This document shows positions 10,054-18,230 of a stretch of 35,403 bases of DNA, piece after piece. The notes beneath the pieces were generated by a model that saw nothing but the letters and a program-made list of their open reading frames with translations, was not told where the DNA came from and made no database searches. The first letter of the stretch is position 1, and every line of letters starts with the position of its first letter. The position numbers and the translations under genes were made by a program. This DNA comes from Acidobacteriota bacterium (lineage in GTDB: Bacteria; Acidobacteriota; Blastocatellia; RBC074): the NCBI GenBank assembly GCA_016789605.1, contig JAEUQO010000262.1:1-35403 (forward strand), given 5' to 3'.

Positions 10054-10112
10054 GTTTCAGCAAGAAAGCATCTCGCCGAAAGCATCTCGGTTGATGCTGA
10101 AACAGCTTTTTT
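10054..10112 (+). terminator. Terminator-like hairpin with tandem 12-mer in the rodA-RNase gap
   Basis: Nine-base arms GTTTCAGCA (10054-10062) and TGCTGAAAC (10095-10103) are followed by AGC and six T (10107-10112) on the plus strand. The loop holds two copies of GAAAGCATCTCG (10064-10075, 10078-10089). No plus-strand gene ends here, so it may terminate an unannotated small RNA or be part of the long RNase leader. The rest of 9682-10321 must hold the RNase promoter; I see no convincing gene. Confidence 0.4.
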
Positions 10113-10321
10113 CTGGCGCGAAGCCAGACTGACCGGCAATGCCGGTCACAACGCAAATGACGATCGGCGCGGCGACAGAAAAACTTTCTGCAACGGCTTG
10201 CGCGTTGCGCAACACAAACACGCTCGATGAAATCCAGCGCGTTCGGCTTGCCGAACCTGCCCTGCCAAATCGTTCTCAAACAGCTACGACGTCAACTCTT
10301 TTCAGCCTGTCACTGCGCTGG

Positions 10322-11419
10322 TTAGTTCACAAACCGGCGCAGGCGCACGCTAATCGCCAGTCCCAGCCCAAACAACGTGGCCACGACTGACGTACTGCCA
10401 GAGCTCATTAGCGGAAGCGGGATGCCCATAATCGGCAACATGCGAAGTACCATGCCAATATTGACCGTCACGTGATACAGCAGCAGGCTTGCAAAACCCG
10501 CCACCAACAGCAACCCGACTCGCTCGCGTGCACGGCGCGCAATCTGAATCAGTCGCGTCACGATTAGCAGATAGACTGTCAACGCGGCAAAACTACCGAC
10601 AAATCCCGTCTCCTCGCTCGCTACGGCGTAAATAAAATCGTTTTGGACTTCTGGCACGAACCCAAGGGTGCCCTGGGTACTGCCGCGAATGCCCTTGCCC
10701 AGCAGCCCGCCTGAACCGACGGCGATCTCCGATTGTTCGTTTTGATACCGGAATCGCTTTTCGGCCAGATCAGGCCAGTAAACGGCTTTGATGCGCTCGC
10801 ACTTGTAGCTCTTGCACGTCTTGATGTAGGGCACTGCGACCACGACCGCAATGCAGACGGCGACAAGCGCAGCCGCCAACCAGCTCCAACGCAACCCCGA
10901 AAGGAACAGCGTCGCAGCCAGAAACGATGTGAAACTGAGCGCGCTGCCCGTGTCGTTTTGTGCGAAAACGAGCGCTGTCGGCACGGCCCAGATTCCCCCC
11001 GCGACGATTGTGGTCCACAAATCGAGCGGGTACCTTTTTACTCCTGACAGGAAATACGCCAAAAACAGCAAGGTGAACAATTTGGCGAACTCGGACGGTT
11101 GAAAGCCAAACGAACCGAAATACAGCCAGCTTTTGTTGCCGTTCACCTCTCTGCCCAACGGCGTCAAAACCAATGCCAGAAGCACAATGCCAACCACATA
11201 CAGATACGGCGCGATGTTCACGATGCGCCGGTAATCCACCAGCGTCACAAAAAACAGCACGCCCAATCCTATTCCGATCCCAACCAGTTGCCGCCGCCAC
11301 AAACCGGGGAACGGTTCGGCGCTGGAAATTTCCAGCACGCCAAAGGCAGCCACCAATAAGGCCATCGCCAATAGCGGCCAGTCAAAATCGGTTAGATATC
11401 TGCGGCTAACACCAAACAT
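10322..11419 (-). CDS. rodA: Peptidoglycan glycosyltransferase RodA (SEDS family)
   Basis: 365 residues, a polytopic membrane protein of the SEDS family that polymerises lipid II into glycan strands during elongation, paired with PBP2. Signature stretches include NGNKSWL and FQPSEFAKL (residues 93-115), QNDTGSA (154-160), VQNDFIYAVASEE with the catalytic Asp261 (equivalent to Asp262 of E. coli RodA), and the C-terminal MGIPLPLMSSGST. The extracellular loop between about 200 and 235 has the usual length and contains two cysteines (202 and 207). It begins 49 bp after the PBP2 stop. There is no clear ribosome-binding site, so translation may depend on upstream ribosomes. Confidence 0.95.
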   Translation of the reverse strand: MFGVSRRYLTDFDWPLLAMALLVAAFGVLEISSAEPFPGLWRRQLVGIGIGLGVLFFVTLVDYRRIVNIAPYLYVVGIVLLALVLTPLGREVNGNKSWLYFGSFGFQPSEFAKLFTLLFLAYFLSGVKRYPLDLWTTIVAGGIWAVPTALVFAQNDTGSALSFTSFLAATLFLSGLRWSWLAAALVAVCIAVVVAVPYIKTCKSYKCERIKAVYWPDLAEKRFRYQNEQSEIAVGSGGLLGKGIRGSTQGTLGFVPEVQNDFIYAVASEETGFVGSFAALTVYLLIVTRLIQIARRARERVGLLLVAGFASLLLYHVTVNIGMVLRMLPIMGIPLPLMSSGSTSVVATLFGLGLAISVRLRRFVN

Positions 11420-11468
11420 AAAACTTGTGAAAATGACCGCTCAGACACGAACTTGTTTGCGTCTTGCC

Positions 11469-13544
11469 TTATTGAGCGCTCACTCTTTTCTTTTCTGTCT
11501 TTTGCGTTTTTTCAACCGTTGTCGGCGTTTCGGCCTTTTTCGCCTTGTCTGCCGGTTCTGTAGCGGCGTCAGCAACCACAGGATCGGTGATCTTACGCGT
11601 GCGACGGTAATACTCTTCGTAAATCGGTTTGGCGCGCGGCGCGGATTGTTTTCCACCGAATCCGGCATTTTCAGTCAAAATGACCATCGCCATTTCAGGA
11701 TTGTCGCGCGGCGCAAAGCTCATCAACCAGGCATGATCTTGTGTCGCCTTGTTAGCTTTTTCGGTCGAAACAACCTGGGCCGTACCGGTTTTGGCACAAA
11801 CGTCAAACCCTTCCACCGCGGCAGCACCAGCGGTACCGCCTGCGTTGACGGCCTGCCACATGCCTTTTTTGACGATGTCGTGAATGTCCGCGTTCATCGG
11901 CACGACAAAAGTATTTTTGTCTTCATAGCGCATTTCGGGATGTGAATTCCCCAAACGGTCCACGCCTGGTTCTGCTCGCAAGAACAGATGCGGCGTATGC
12001 ATTTGTCCGCCGACCGCCAGTCCGCCGACGTATCGCAACAACTGCACCGGCGTCGTGGCATTGCGCCCCTGTCCAAACGCCGAAGCGGCCATGTCATACG
12101 CGGTCCATTCCGCTTCATGCTGAAGCTGCTTGATGCGAAATTCCAGTTGCGCGCGCAAGGTTTTGTCAGTCGCCTCAGCCAACTGCTTCTCTGCTTTTTT
12201 GATGTAAAAATCGTACTCGCGTATTTTCGTCGCGCGTGTTGGCGCGCTGCCAACCATTTCGCGCGGCAAATCAATGCCCGTGCGTTTGCCAAATCCGAAC
12301 TTTTCGACCCAGCGCTCAAACTTTTCCGGGCCCATCTTCAGCCCCAAACGGTAGTAATAGCCGTCGGCGGATTTCGCAATCGCGGTCACGATATCCGGCA
12401 TCCCGTAATTGGAGATGGAGCGCATGAAATAGTTGCCCAGTTGAATGCCACCGTCCTGAATGCGCGAATTTTCAGGTGTGATAACGCCTTCATTAAGCGC
12501 AGCAACAGTGGTCAGCAACTTCCAGGTCGAACCCGGCGGATACATACCTTGAATTGGCCGGTTATAGAGCGGCTTGTTCGGGTCTTCGGTCAATTGCTGA
12601 ATCTCTTCCTTGCCTTCATCTGTTTTGGCACGCAAGGAAAAGACATTCGGGTCAAACGCCGGGTGCGAAACATACGCGAGGATTTCGCCGTTGCGCGGAT
12701 CACTGACAACGATACTGCCGCGTCCGGCGGGCATCGTATCGGTTTGCTCTTCGGCAACTTTCTGCACATTTAAATCCAGCGTCGTATACAGATCGCGCCC
12801 CGGAATCGGCTCAATACGTTCGATCTCGCGCTGAATGCGGCCACGGCTGTCTACCACTACGCGGCGTTCACCGTCTTTGCCCATCAAAACTTCGTTGTAG
12901 GTACGCTCAATCCCGGCTTTGCCGATGATGTCCCCTAACTTGAATCCTTTTTCCCGGCTAAACGAAGACTCAGGGTTGCTCAATTCCCGACGGTCAACTT
13001 CACCCACATAACCAATCGCGTGTGCGGCTAACGTGCCATACAGATATTTGCGGCGCGGAGCTTCTTCAGCACGAATCATCGGATATTCGTATTGATGGGC
13101 CTTGACCCAAGCCACATCTGCTGCCGAAGCAAGTTCTTTCACCACGATGGATTCGTATTTCGGTTCCCACTGTGCAGCTTCAAATCGTTTGTTCAGCCAG
13201 TCGCGATCAATTTTGACGTTGTTGACGAGCAGTTCAGCAATGGCGGGAAAGTCTTTGACACTAACATCTTTGCGGCTCAGCACGATGTTGTAAGAGGGCT
13301 GGCTGGTCACCAGAATCGTGCCATTGCGGTCGAAAATCGTCCCCCGACGGGCAGGAATGGGCAAAATCCGCGTGCGGTTCTGTTCGGCGCGTTCGGCAAA
13401 CACGCCGCTGTTCATAATCTGCAGAAACCACAGCCGCCCAGCAAGCACCACAAAAATTGCCACTGCAATATAGCTGATGATGACCAGCCGCAGGCCAGTC
13501 TCACGCATGGCATCTACCGGGTTGAATTCTCGAACTGACTTCAT
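11469..13544 (-). CDS. mrdA: Penicillin-binding protein 2, elongation transpeptidase
   Basis: 691 residues. An N-terminal membrane anchor (about 18-42) is followed by the pedestal domain beginning RGTIFDRNG (67-75), then the transpeptidase domain with S339-T-W-K342, S392-A-D394 and K585-T-G587. The S-x-D form of the second motif is normal for class B PBP2. It cross-links the strands made by RodA in the periplasm. GGAGGTG lies just before the ATG, the strongest ribosome-binding site in the cluster. The C-terminus carries a Lys/Thr-rich tail of about 35 residues after the conserved domain. A short coiled segment around 445-480 (KKAEKQLAEATDKTLRAQLEFR) is an insertion relative to my memory of E. 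coli PBP2. Confidence 0.95.
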   Translation of the reverse strand: MKSVREFNPVDAMRETGLRLVIISYIAVAIFVVLAGRLWFLQIMNSGVFAERAEQNRTRILPIPARRGTIFDRNGTILVTSQPSYNIVLSRKDVSVKDFPAIAELLVNNVKIDRDWLNKRFEAAQWEPKYESIVVKELASAADVAWVKAHQYEYPMIRAEEAPRRKYLYGTLAAHAIGYVGEVDRRELSNPESSFSREKGFKLGDIIGKAGIERTYNEVLMGKDGERRVVVDSRGRIQREIERIEPIPGRDLYTTLDLNVQKVAEEQTDTMPAGRGSIVVSDPRNGEILAYVSHPAFDPNVFSLRAKTDEGKEEIQQLTEDPNKPLYNRPIQGMYPPGSTWKLLTTVAALNEGVITPENSRIQDGGIQLGNYFMRSISNYGMPDIVTAIAKSADGYYYRLGLKMGPEKFERWVEKFGFGKRTGIDLPREMVGSAPTRATKIREYDFYIKKAEKQLAEATDKTLRAQLEFRIKQLQHEAEWTAYDMAASAFGQGRNATTPVQLLRYVGGLAVGGQMHTPHLFLRAEPGVDRLGNSHPEMRYEDKNTFVVPMNADIHDIVKKGMWQAVNAGGTAGAAAVEGFDVCAKTGTAQVVSTEKANKATQDHAWLMSFAPRDNPEMAMVILTENAGFGGKQSAPRAKPIYEEYYRRTRKITDPVVADAATEPADKAKKAETPTTVEKTQKTEKKRVSAQ

Positions 13545-13630
13545 TTCACACCTCCCTCATTTCGGGAGCGATAGTGATTCTTTAACCTTGCTGAAATCCG
13601 CAGTTAACCTGCCAGCGATCCTTTAGGCAA

Positions 13631-14212
13631 TCAGAGCCTGGACCGCATACGACGGGCTTCGCTGCGACGCAATCGCAAGGCCGCATTCCGGCTGAACACG
13701 CGATCCAAAAACAGATAAAGCAACACGGAGGCAATTAGGTTGGCGCAGAGACCAAAGACGAGCGCAGCAGCGACGCCTTTGCCGCCTGCGAGCACCGGGA
13801 GTTTGAACTTGAGCATCCGGTAGAAGAGGGCACGCACCAGAATATTGACGATACTGGCACTTGCTACGGTGAGGAACCTGACCAGCAAATTATCTGCGAC
13901 AATGACAGAAACGATGCGGTCAGCAACATAAGCAGCGATCAGGTACGCCAATCCGCTAACACCGATGGCAATCTCGCTGGAAAGAGAGAAGGCATCCTGA
14001 ATCAGCCCCGCCGCCATGGCTGTGATCAGCGCCTGTACCGGATTACGTTGCAGGCAAACATACACTACGATCAGCAGCAACCAATCAATATGGCCCAGCC
14101 ATTGCCCCACTGTGGGCGGAACAAGCTGGGTAAGTGTGGTTTGGATGACGACGGCTACCAGTAGGCAAACCGCAATGCGGAGCGTAATGCGCCGGGATTC
14201 TTTGATCTCCAA
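13631..14212 (-). CDS. mreD: Rod shape-determining protein MreD
   Basis: 193 residues, mostly hydrophobic with five or six membrane segments, as expected for MreD, which links MreC and MreB to the inner membrane. Recognition rests on size, topology and position between mreC and mrdA, with a characteristic early GHIDWLLLIVVYVCLQR and GLIQDAFS. The start is TTG at 14212; no in-frame ATG exists between it and the upstream stop, and the protein then begins with the charged MEIKESRR before the first membrane helix. Only a weak GGAA precedes it. Confidence 0.88.
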   Translation of the reverse strand: MEIKESRRITLRIAVCLLVAVVIQTTLTQLVPPTVGQWLGHIDWLLLIVVYVCLQRNPVQALITAMAAGLIQDAFSLSSEIAIGVSGLAYLIAAYVADRIVSVIVADNLLVRFLTVASASIVNILVRALFYRMLKFKLPVLAGGKGVAAALVFGLCANLIASVLLYLFLDRVFSRNAALRLRRSEARRMRSRL

Positions 14213-14330
14213 AGATGCGTTCCGTAGCGTTCAAACTCTTGTTATCAATTTCAAGCACAAAGGGATCGTGGCATTGCCAAGTAGTTCGGAGGCGGAACCA
14301 GCCGCTTTCCGGTGTGCCTTTGTGCTCACC

Positions 14331-15272
14331 TCAGCGTCCGGCGCCACTTCTGCGGCGTTCAGACGCTTTGTCTTGCTTCTCTTTTTCTTCTTCTTTGGTC
14401 AACTCATCCACCGGTGCCCGAAGACGTTCCAACGGAATCAATAACACCGAGACGGTTTCGAGTTTCCCCAAGGGAGCGACCGGCTCAATTTCGACTGATT
14501 GTGGGGCCGAAATTGTGCCCGTACCTTTGACCCGTCCGACCAGTAATCCTTTTGGGTAAATGCCATCCTGACCGGAAGTGATGACCTGTTCGCCCGCTTC
14601 AATTTTATCGGGGGCGACGATAAACCGCATTTCACACAATGATTGGGATTTGCCTTCCACAACTCCCAGCAATCGTGTGTCTGCCGTTTGTCCAAGGACT
14701 TCCGCACCGGTGCCGTGCCGTTCATCGGTCAGCAACAGTATGCGAGAAGCCAGTGGCGAAGTCGCAATCACGCGTCCAACCAATCCCCCCTGAGCGGCAA
14801 CGACCGGCATATCTTTTTGCACACCGTGTACCGTTCCGCGGTCAATCACCAAGGTGTTGAAAAATTCGTTGGCGTCGCGGGCGATCACGGTTGCTGTCAC
14901 GCCACCGTATTGATTGAGCGATTGCCACTGTTGCAACACATTATTTTGCTCGGAAAGACGGTTCTTTTCCTGCTGTTCGCGCAACTGGTTTTCCAGGCGT
15001 ACGCGCTCAGCTTTAAGCCAATCGTTCTCGTCGCGTGCGCCACGCAACGCAAAATAATGATCCCAGGCTCCCTTGATGGAGCCAACGGAATGCGACGCAA
15101 CCCAGGCAAATGGCGTCAACCCGCTCATGGCGACATATTGCAAATAGCGTAAGTTGGGCTGGGATGGCACACGGTTGAGCGAAATGAGCAACAAATGCGC
15201 CAAAACCAATACTCCCAACAGCCAGGTGGGATTTTTTTTGGCTTTGTCTTTGGCCTTGTCTGTTAAAGACAT
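14331..15272 (-). CDS. mreC: Rod shape-determining protein MreC
   Basis: 313 residues. One N-terminal membrane segment (about 15-31) is followed by a coiled coil (about 80-118, ENDWLKAERVRLENQL and on) and the MreC beta-barrel domain (VIARDANEFFNTLVIDRGTVHGV, then GLVGRVIATSPLASRILLLTDE). It is the periplasmic scaffold that activates PBP2-RodA and connects to MreB through MreD. The C-terminus carries a charged tail (TKEEEKEKQDKASERRR). It starts 94 bp after mreB, without a strong ribosome-binding site. The C-terminal barrel portion reads EIEPVAPLGKLETVSVLL, typical of the family end. Confidence 0.93.
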   Translation of the reverse strand: MSLTDKAKDKAKKNPTWLLGVLVLAHLLLISLNRVPSQPNLRYLQYVAMSGLTPFAWVASHSVGSIKGAWDHYFALRGARDENDWLKAERVRLENQLREQQEKNRLSEQNNVLQQWQSLNQYGGVTATVIARDANEFFNTLVIDRGTVHGVQKDMPVVAAQGGLVGRVIATSPLASRILLLTDERHGTGAEVLGQTADTRLLGVVEGKSQSLCEMRFIVAPDKIEAGEQVITSGQDGIYPKGLLVGRVKGTGTISAPQSVEIEPVAPLGKLETVSVLLIPLERLRAPVDELTKEEEKEKQDKASERRRSGAGR

Positions 15273-15366
15273 TTTTGAGCGGTGCTTAGCGGCAAGTCAG
15301 CAATTCACCAGGGGGGATTGCCGACTTGCCAACAAACTGGGCAAAACTGCGAATCCAGGCGGTCTC

Positions 15367-16410
15367 TTACGAAGGCAACGTCGCGCCGTCCCACCGCACG
15401 CGCCGCAGCAGATCAAAATCCGACAACATAGCGCCAGCGCCAAGTACCACCGAAGACAACGGGTCTTCGGCCATGGTCACCGGCAAGCCTGTTTCTTGCA
15501 TCAAGCGCACATCCAGCTTTTTGAGCAGTGCGCCACCACCTGTCAGCACAATGCCGCGATCCACGATGTCTGCCGAAAGTTCCGGCGGAGTGCGTTCCAG
15601 CGCTACGCGAACCGCATTGATGATCGTCGCCACCGAATCCGCCAAAGCTTCCCGAATTTCTTCGTCTGTGACGACGATTGTCTTGGGAATACCTTCGATC
15701 AGGTTACGACCTTTGATTTCCATATTCTTTGGCTCATCCAGTGGCGCCGCCGAGCCGACTTCGATTTTGATCTGCTCTGCAGTACGTTCGCCAATCAACA
15801 AATTGTATTTGCGTTTGATGTACTGAATGATGGATTCGTCCATTTCGTTGCCGGCCACACGCACACTCTTCGAATAGACGATGCCTGAAAGCGAGATCAC
15901 CGCGATGTCTGTGGTACCACCACCGATATCCACAATCATATTGCCGTGAGGTTCGGTAATTGGCAGTCCTGCGCCAATGGCAGCAGCCATCGCTTCTTCA
16001 ACCAGATAAACCTCAGAGGCTTTTGCGCGATATGCGCTGTCTTCGACGGCGCGGCGTTCAACTTGTGTGATTTCAGAAGGAATGCCGATGACGATGCGCG
16101 GACTGACCCAGGTTTTTCCGCCGTGCGCCTGCTGAATGAAGTACTGGAGCATTTTCTCTGTGACTTCAAAGTCGGCGATCACACCATCCTTCATGGGACG
16201 GATTGCCACGATGTTGCCGGGCGTACGGCCCAACATCTCTTTTGCCTTGTTTCCGACGGCCTCAACCTTGTGCGTAACCTTGTTGATCGCAACAATAGAC
16301 GGCTCAGAAACAACAATGCCCCGGCCACGTGCAAAAACCAAAGTGTTTGCCGTACCGAGGTCAATCGCTAAATCGCTGGAAAACAAACTAAAAATCGAGC
16401 GTAAATTCAT
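15367..16410 (-). CDS. mreB: Rod shape-determining actin homologue MreB
   Basis: 347 residues, normal MreB length. Nucleotide-binding motifs are present: DLGTANT near residues 17-23 (phosphate 1), DIGGGTTDIAVIS near 165-177 (phosphate 2) and GIVLTGGGALL near 291-301 (adenosine motif). The N-terminal FSLFSSDLAIDLG suits membrane-associated MreB. It forms filaments under the membrane that direct the RodA-PBP2 elongasome. It is the first gene of the minus-strand order mreB-mreC-mreD-mrdA-rodA. Its promoter should lie in 16411-17105, where I see inverted repeats but no clear -35/-10 pair. Confidence 0.97.
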   Translation of the reverse strand: MNLRSIFSLFSSDLAIDLGTANTLVFARGRGIVVSEPSIVAINKVTHKVEAVGNKAKEMLGRTPGNIVAIRPMKDGVIADFEVTEKMLQYFIQQAHGGKTWVSPRIVIGIPSEITQVERRAVEDSAYRAKASEVYLVEEAMAAAIGAGLPITEPHGNMIVDIGGGTTDIAVISLSGIVYSKSVRVAGNEMDESIIQYIKRKYNLLIGERTAEQIKIEVGSAAPLDEPKNMEIKGRNLIEGIPKTIVVTDEEIREALADSVATIINAVRVALERTPPELSADIVDRGIVLTGGGALLKKLDVRLMQETGLPVTMAEDPLSSVVLGAGAMLSDFDLLRRVRWDGATLPS

Positions 16411-16516
16411 TGAAAGTGATTTGACAACCTTTCCGGGATTCGGCCTCTTCTCGCGCGTTCATTTCGCGCCTGATCAAGCTCATGTTGCATGATTGCGGAC
16501 CGAGCGGCACATTTTC

Positions 16517-16540
16517 TGACAACGCATACAGTGGTTGTCA
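16517..16540. promoter_or_regulatory. Inverted repeat upstream of mreB
   Basis: TGACAAC (16517-16523) and GTTGTCA (16534-16540) form a perfect seven-base inverted repeat about 110 bp upstream of the mreB start. It could be a regulator site or a leader hairpin. Further upstream at 16624-16635 is the palindrome-containing TTGAGCGCTCAC. The remainder of the 16411-17105 gap shows no gene I can support. Confidence 0.3.
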
Positions 16541-17105
16541 CGGTCAGGCACTCAGCGAGCAAGCCAATCTTTCCGCAGATTGTGTTTCGGAGCGGGCTAT
16601 TTTGCCCTCTAAATAACTGTAAGTTGAGCGCTCACAATTCCTTGCACGCTCCCAACCCGACCAGATGACTGGAGTTAACTGTTCTGCGTCGCACGCAGCA
16701 TAACGCAAAAGACACAGTAAATGAAGCAACTAGATGCAATTGATACTTTTCCGCCAGAAAAGTCTCTTGAGTCAAGTTTTTCACAATCAGCCAATTCAGC
16801 CAGCGCTTCCAACAGGTTAACGCCTGAAAGTCACGACTGCGGTGAGTGAAATCCGGCCGCTCTGCCCGAATTCTGGTGTTGTGATAATGGTGAAATAGCG
16901 TTCCGAAAAGCGCGAGATCTAAGCCAAGAGATGTGCGACTGGGAGGGAAAACACGCGCGCCGCATACAAGTCGACGAAAATCGAATCTTGACAATCGTCT
17001 GTAAACGGCGCGCCCGATAGATCACAGTGTTGCAGTAAGCTCGGCGGGGCTGAACGTGCGCCATCGGCTTGTCAAACCGTTACCCGGTTCTTAAATGGCT
17101 GGCTC

Positions 17106-17282
17106 TTACGAAATACTCTGGTTGGCGGCGTCCAGCTTATTATTGATCTTGCCGAAAATGTTGCTAATGCTGGTGCCCATTGCTGTCAAAACAAAAACGG
17201 CGGCTGCGCCGATCAGTACCAGCAACAAGGAATATTCCACAATGTCCTGTCCCTGTTCATCGTTCAAAAATTCTCTGATCAT
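17106..17282 (-). CDS. Flp/Fap-type pilin, orphan
   Basis: 58 residues from the ATG at 17282, which has GGAGG six to seven bases upstream; longer open-frame starts add an unlikely leader. The sequence DEQG-QDIVEYSLLLVLIG is a type IVb prepilin signature: cleavage after Gly11, Glu at mature position +5, then a hydrophobic helix (residues about 17-37). The mature subunit would be about 47 residues, as in Flp pilins. No tad/cpa assembly gene or prepilin peptidase is within the window, so export would rely on machinery elsewhere. Confidence 0.85.
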   Translation of the reverse strand: MIREFLNDEQGQDIVEYSLLLVLIGAAAVFVLTAMGTSISNIFGKINNKLDAANQSIS

Positions 17283-17646
17283 TTCAAACCTCCAGATATC
17301 CAGATATGATGATTGGCCGAATCGGCGCAATTGTTATTTAAGGACGACACTTCGCAACGGCGCGTTGCCAAACGGTGAGCAATCTACGCACTGCGAAATG
17401 GCTCTACAGAAGTGACCCTATTGCTCCTCTCTCACATTATGTGAGTGAAGAGGTTACAGTCGTTTTGCCTGACAAAAACGATTTGCTGATGGCTTGGAAC
17501 TTTTACGGGGAGCGAAACAACGATGATAGCCACATTGGGGCAAGAAAAAGCTGTTTGAGTGTATTCACTGTACAACCACCATAACGCCGAACATCAATGA
17601 ATATCAGCAGCAAGGTGTGGAAGTTCACTGAACAACCCGAGTGGTA

Positions 17647-17657
17647 CGCTAGCATAG
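17647..17657 (-). promoter_or_regulatory. -10-like element in the pilin upstream region
   Basis: The minus strand reads CTATGCTAGCG, identical to the element at 4211-4221, with TTGATG 19 bases before TATGCT. It would give the pilin a leader of about 360 bases. The stretch 17283-17699 otherwise shows only a weak hairpin near 17459-17482. Confidence 0.25.
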
Positions 17658-17699
17658 GCGTTAAAATCATTGCAACATCAAAGTGCTGACAAGCACGAC

Positions 17700-18191
17700 T
17701 CATAGCTTTCGCAACGTCCCCTGGATCACGCTGCCGGTATTGAGCTGTATCAAGTGCGCTTCACGGCCAGTGTTATTGATGATCAAATCAAAGACAGCGC
17801 CACTGCTGAGCGTGATCCGTCCGCCGCACGTGCTATTGAGTGTATAAGTTCCCGTAACGTTGCCTGACGATAAAATCACTCCGTTGTAAGATTGCGTGCT
17901 ATTGAGTGACAAGCTGTTCCGGCCATCAAAATTCACAATCCCCAACGCAGCGTAAGGCCCTGGCGGCGAAGACGAACCAGGAGACACGGTAACAATCGTC
18001 CCCTCCAAGGTCAGCGAATATGAACCTTGCAATAACTCTGCGGCACAGGCTTGGATGCGCGCGGGAACGGCGACTTGCGCTTTTGCAGCAGGCGAAAGCA
18101 GAAATCGTCCACTAGTGTAATAAGCGCAGACAAAGCCAAAACCGATTCCTAACGCCCAAACAAACAACAGCAGCACAGGACGCCACTTCAT
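17700..18191 (-). CDS. Small secreted protein of unknown function
   Basis: 163 residues from the ATG at 18191, chosen because GGAGG lies six bases upstream and it opens with a signal sequence (hydrophobic residues about 6-24). The mature part is Ser/Thr/Gly-rich and beta-prone: GSYSLTLEGTIVTV, then ALGIVNFDGRNSLSL, GNVTGTYTLNSTCGGRITL and HLIQLNTGSVIQGTL. The order (lipid-like barrel start, 'gives a new baseline' strand, GTYT, terminal QxxxGSVxxG) resembles small secreted proteins I associate with Acidobacteria, but I cannot name a family. Two Cys remain in the mature protein (one before the first strand, one at STCGG) and could pair. Confidence 0.65.
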   Translation of the reverse strand: MKWRPVLLLFVWALGIGFGFVCAYYTSGRFLLSPAAKAQVAVPARIQACAAELLQGSYSLTLEGTIVTVSPGSSSPPGPYAALGIVNFDGRNSLSLNSTQSYNGVILSSGNVTGTYTLNSTCGGRITLSSGAVFDLIINNTGREAHLIQLNTGSVIQGTLRKL

Positions 18192-18230
18192 AAAATACCT
18201 CCAGAGCAAAAAGAAATGGCTGACGGGGCG

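Noticed and set aside
9961..10230. 89-codon plus-strand frame in the rodA-RNase gap
   Set aside because: Passes through a terminator-like hairpin with six T and lacks a credible start; a small RNA is more likely than a protein, if anything is transcribed.
16621..16642. Resemblance to the symmetric lac operator
   Set aside because: One half-site matches GCTCACAATT but the other matches at only six of ten positions; no LacI-family gene is in the window.
16632..16994. 120-codon minus-strand frame upstream of mreB
   Set aside because: Composition is unlike the neighbouring proteins, no motif, and no ribosome-binding site; treated as part of the non-coding gap.
17352..17380. Sigma-54-like TGGCA...TTGC upstream of the pilin
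   Set aside because: The GG and GC elements are 12 bases apart rather than 10; the sequence is better explained as a small inverted repeat.
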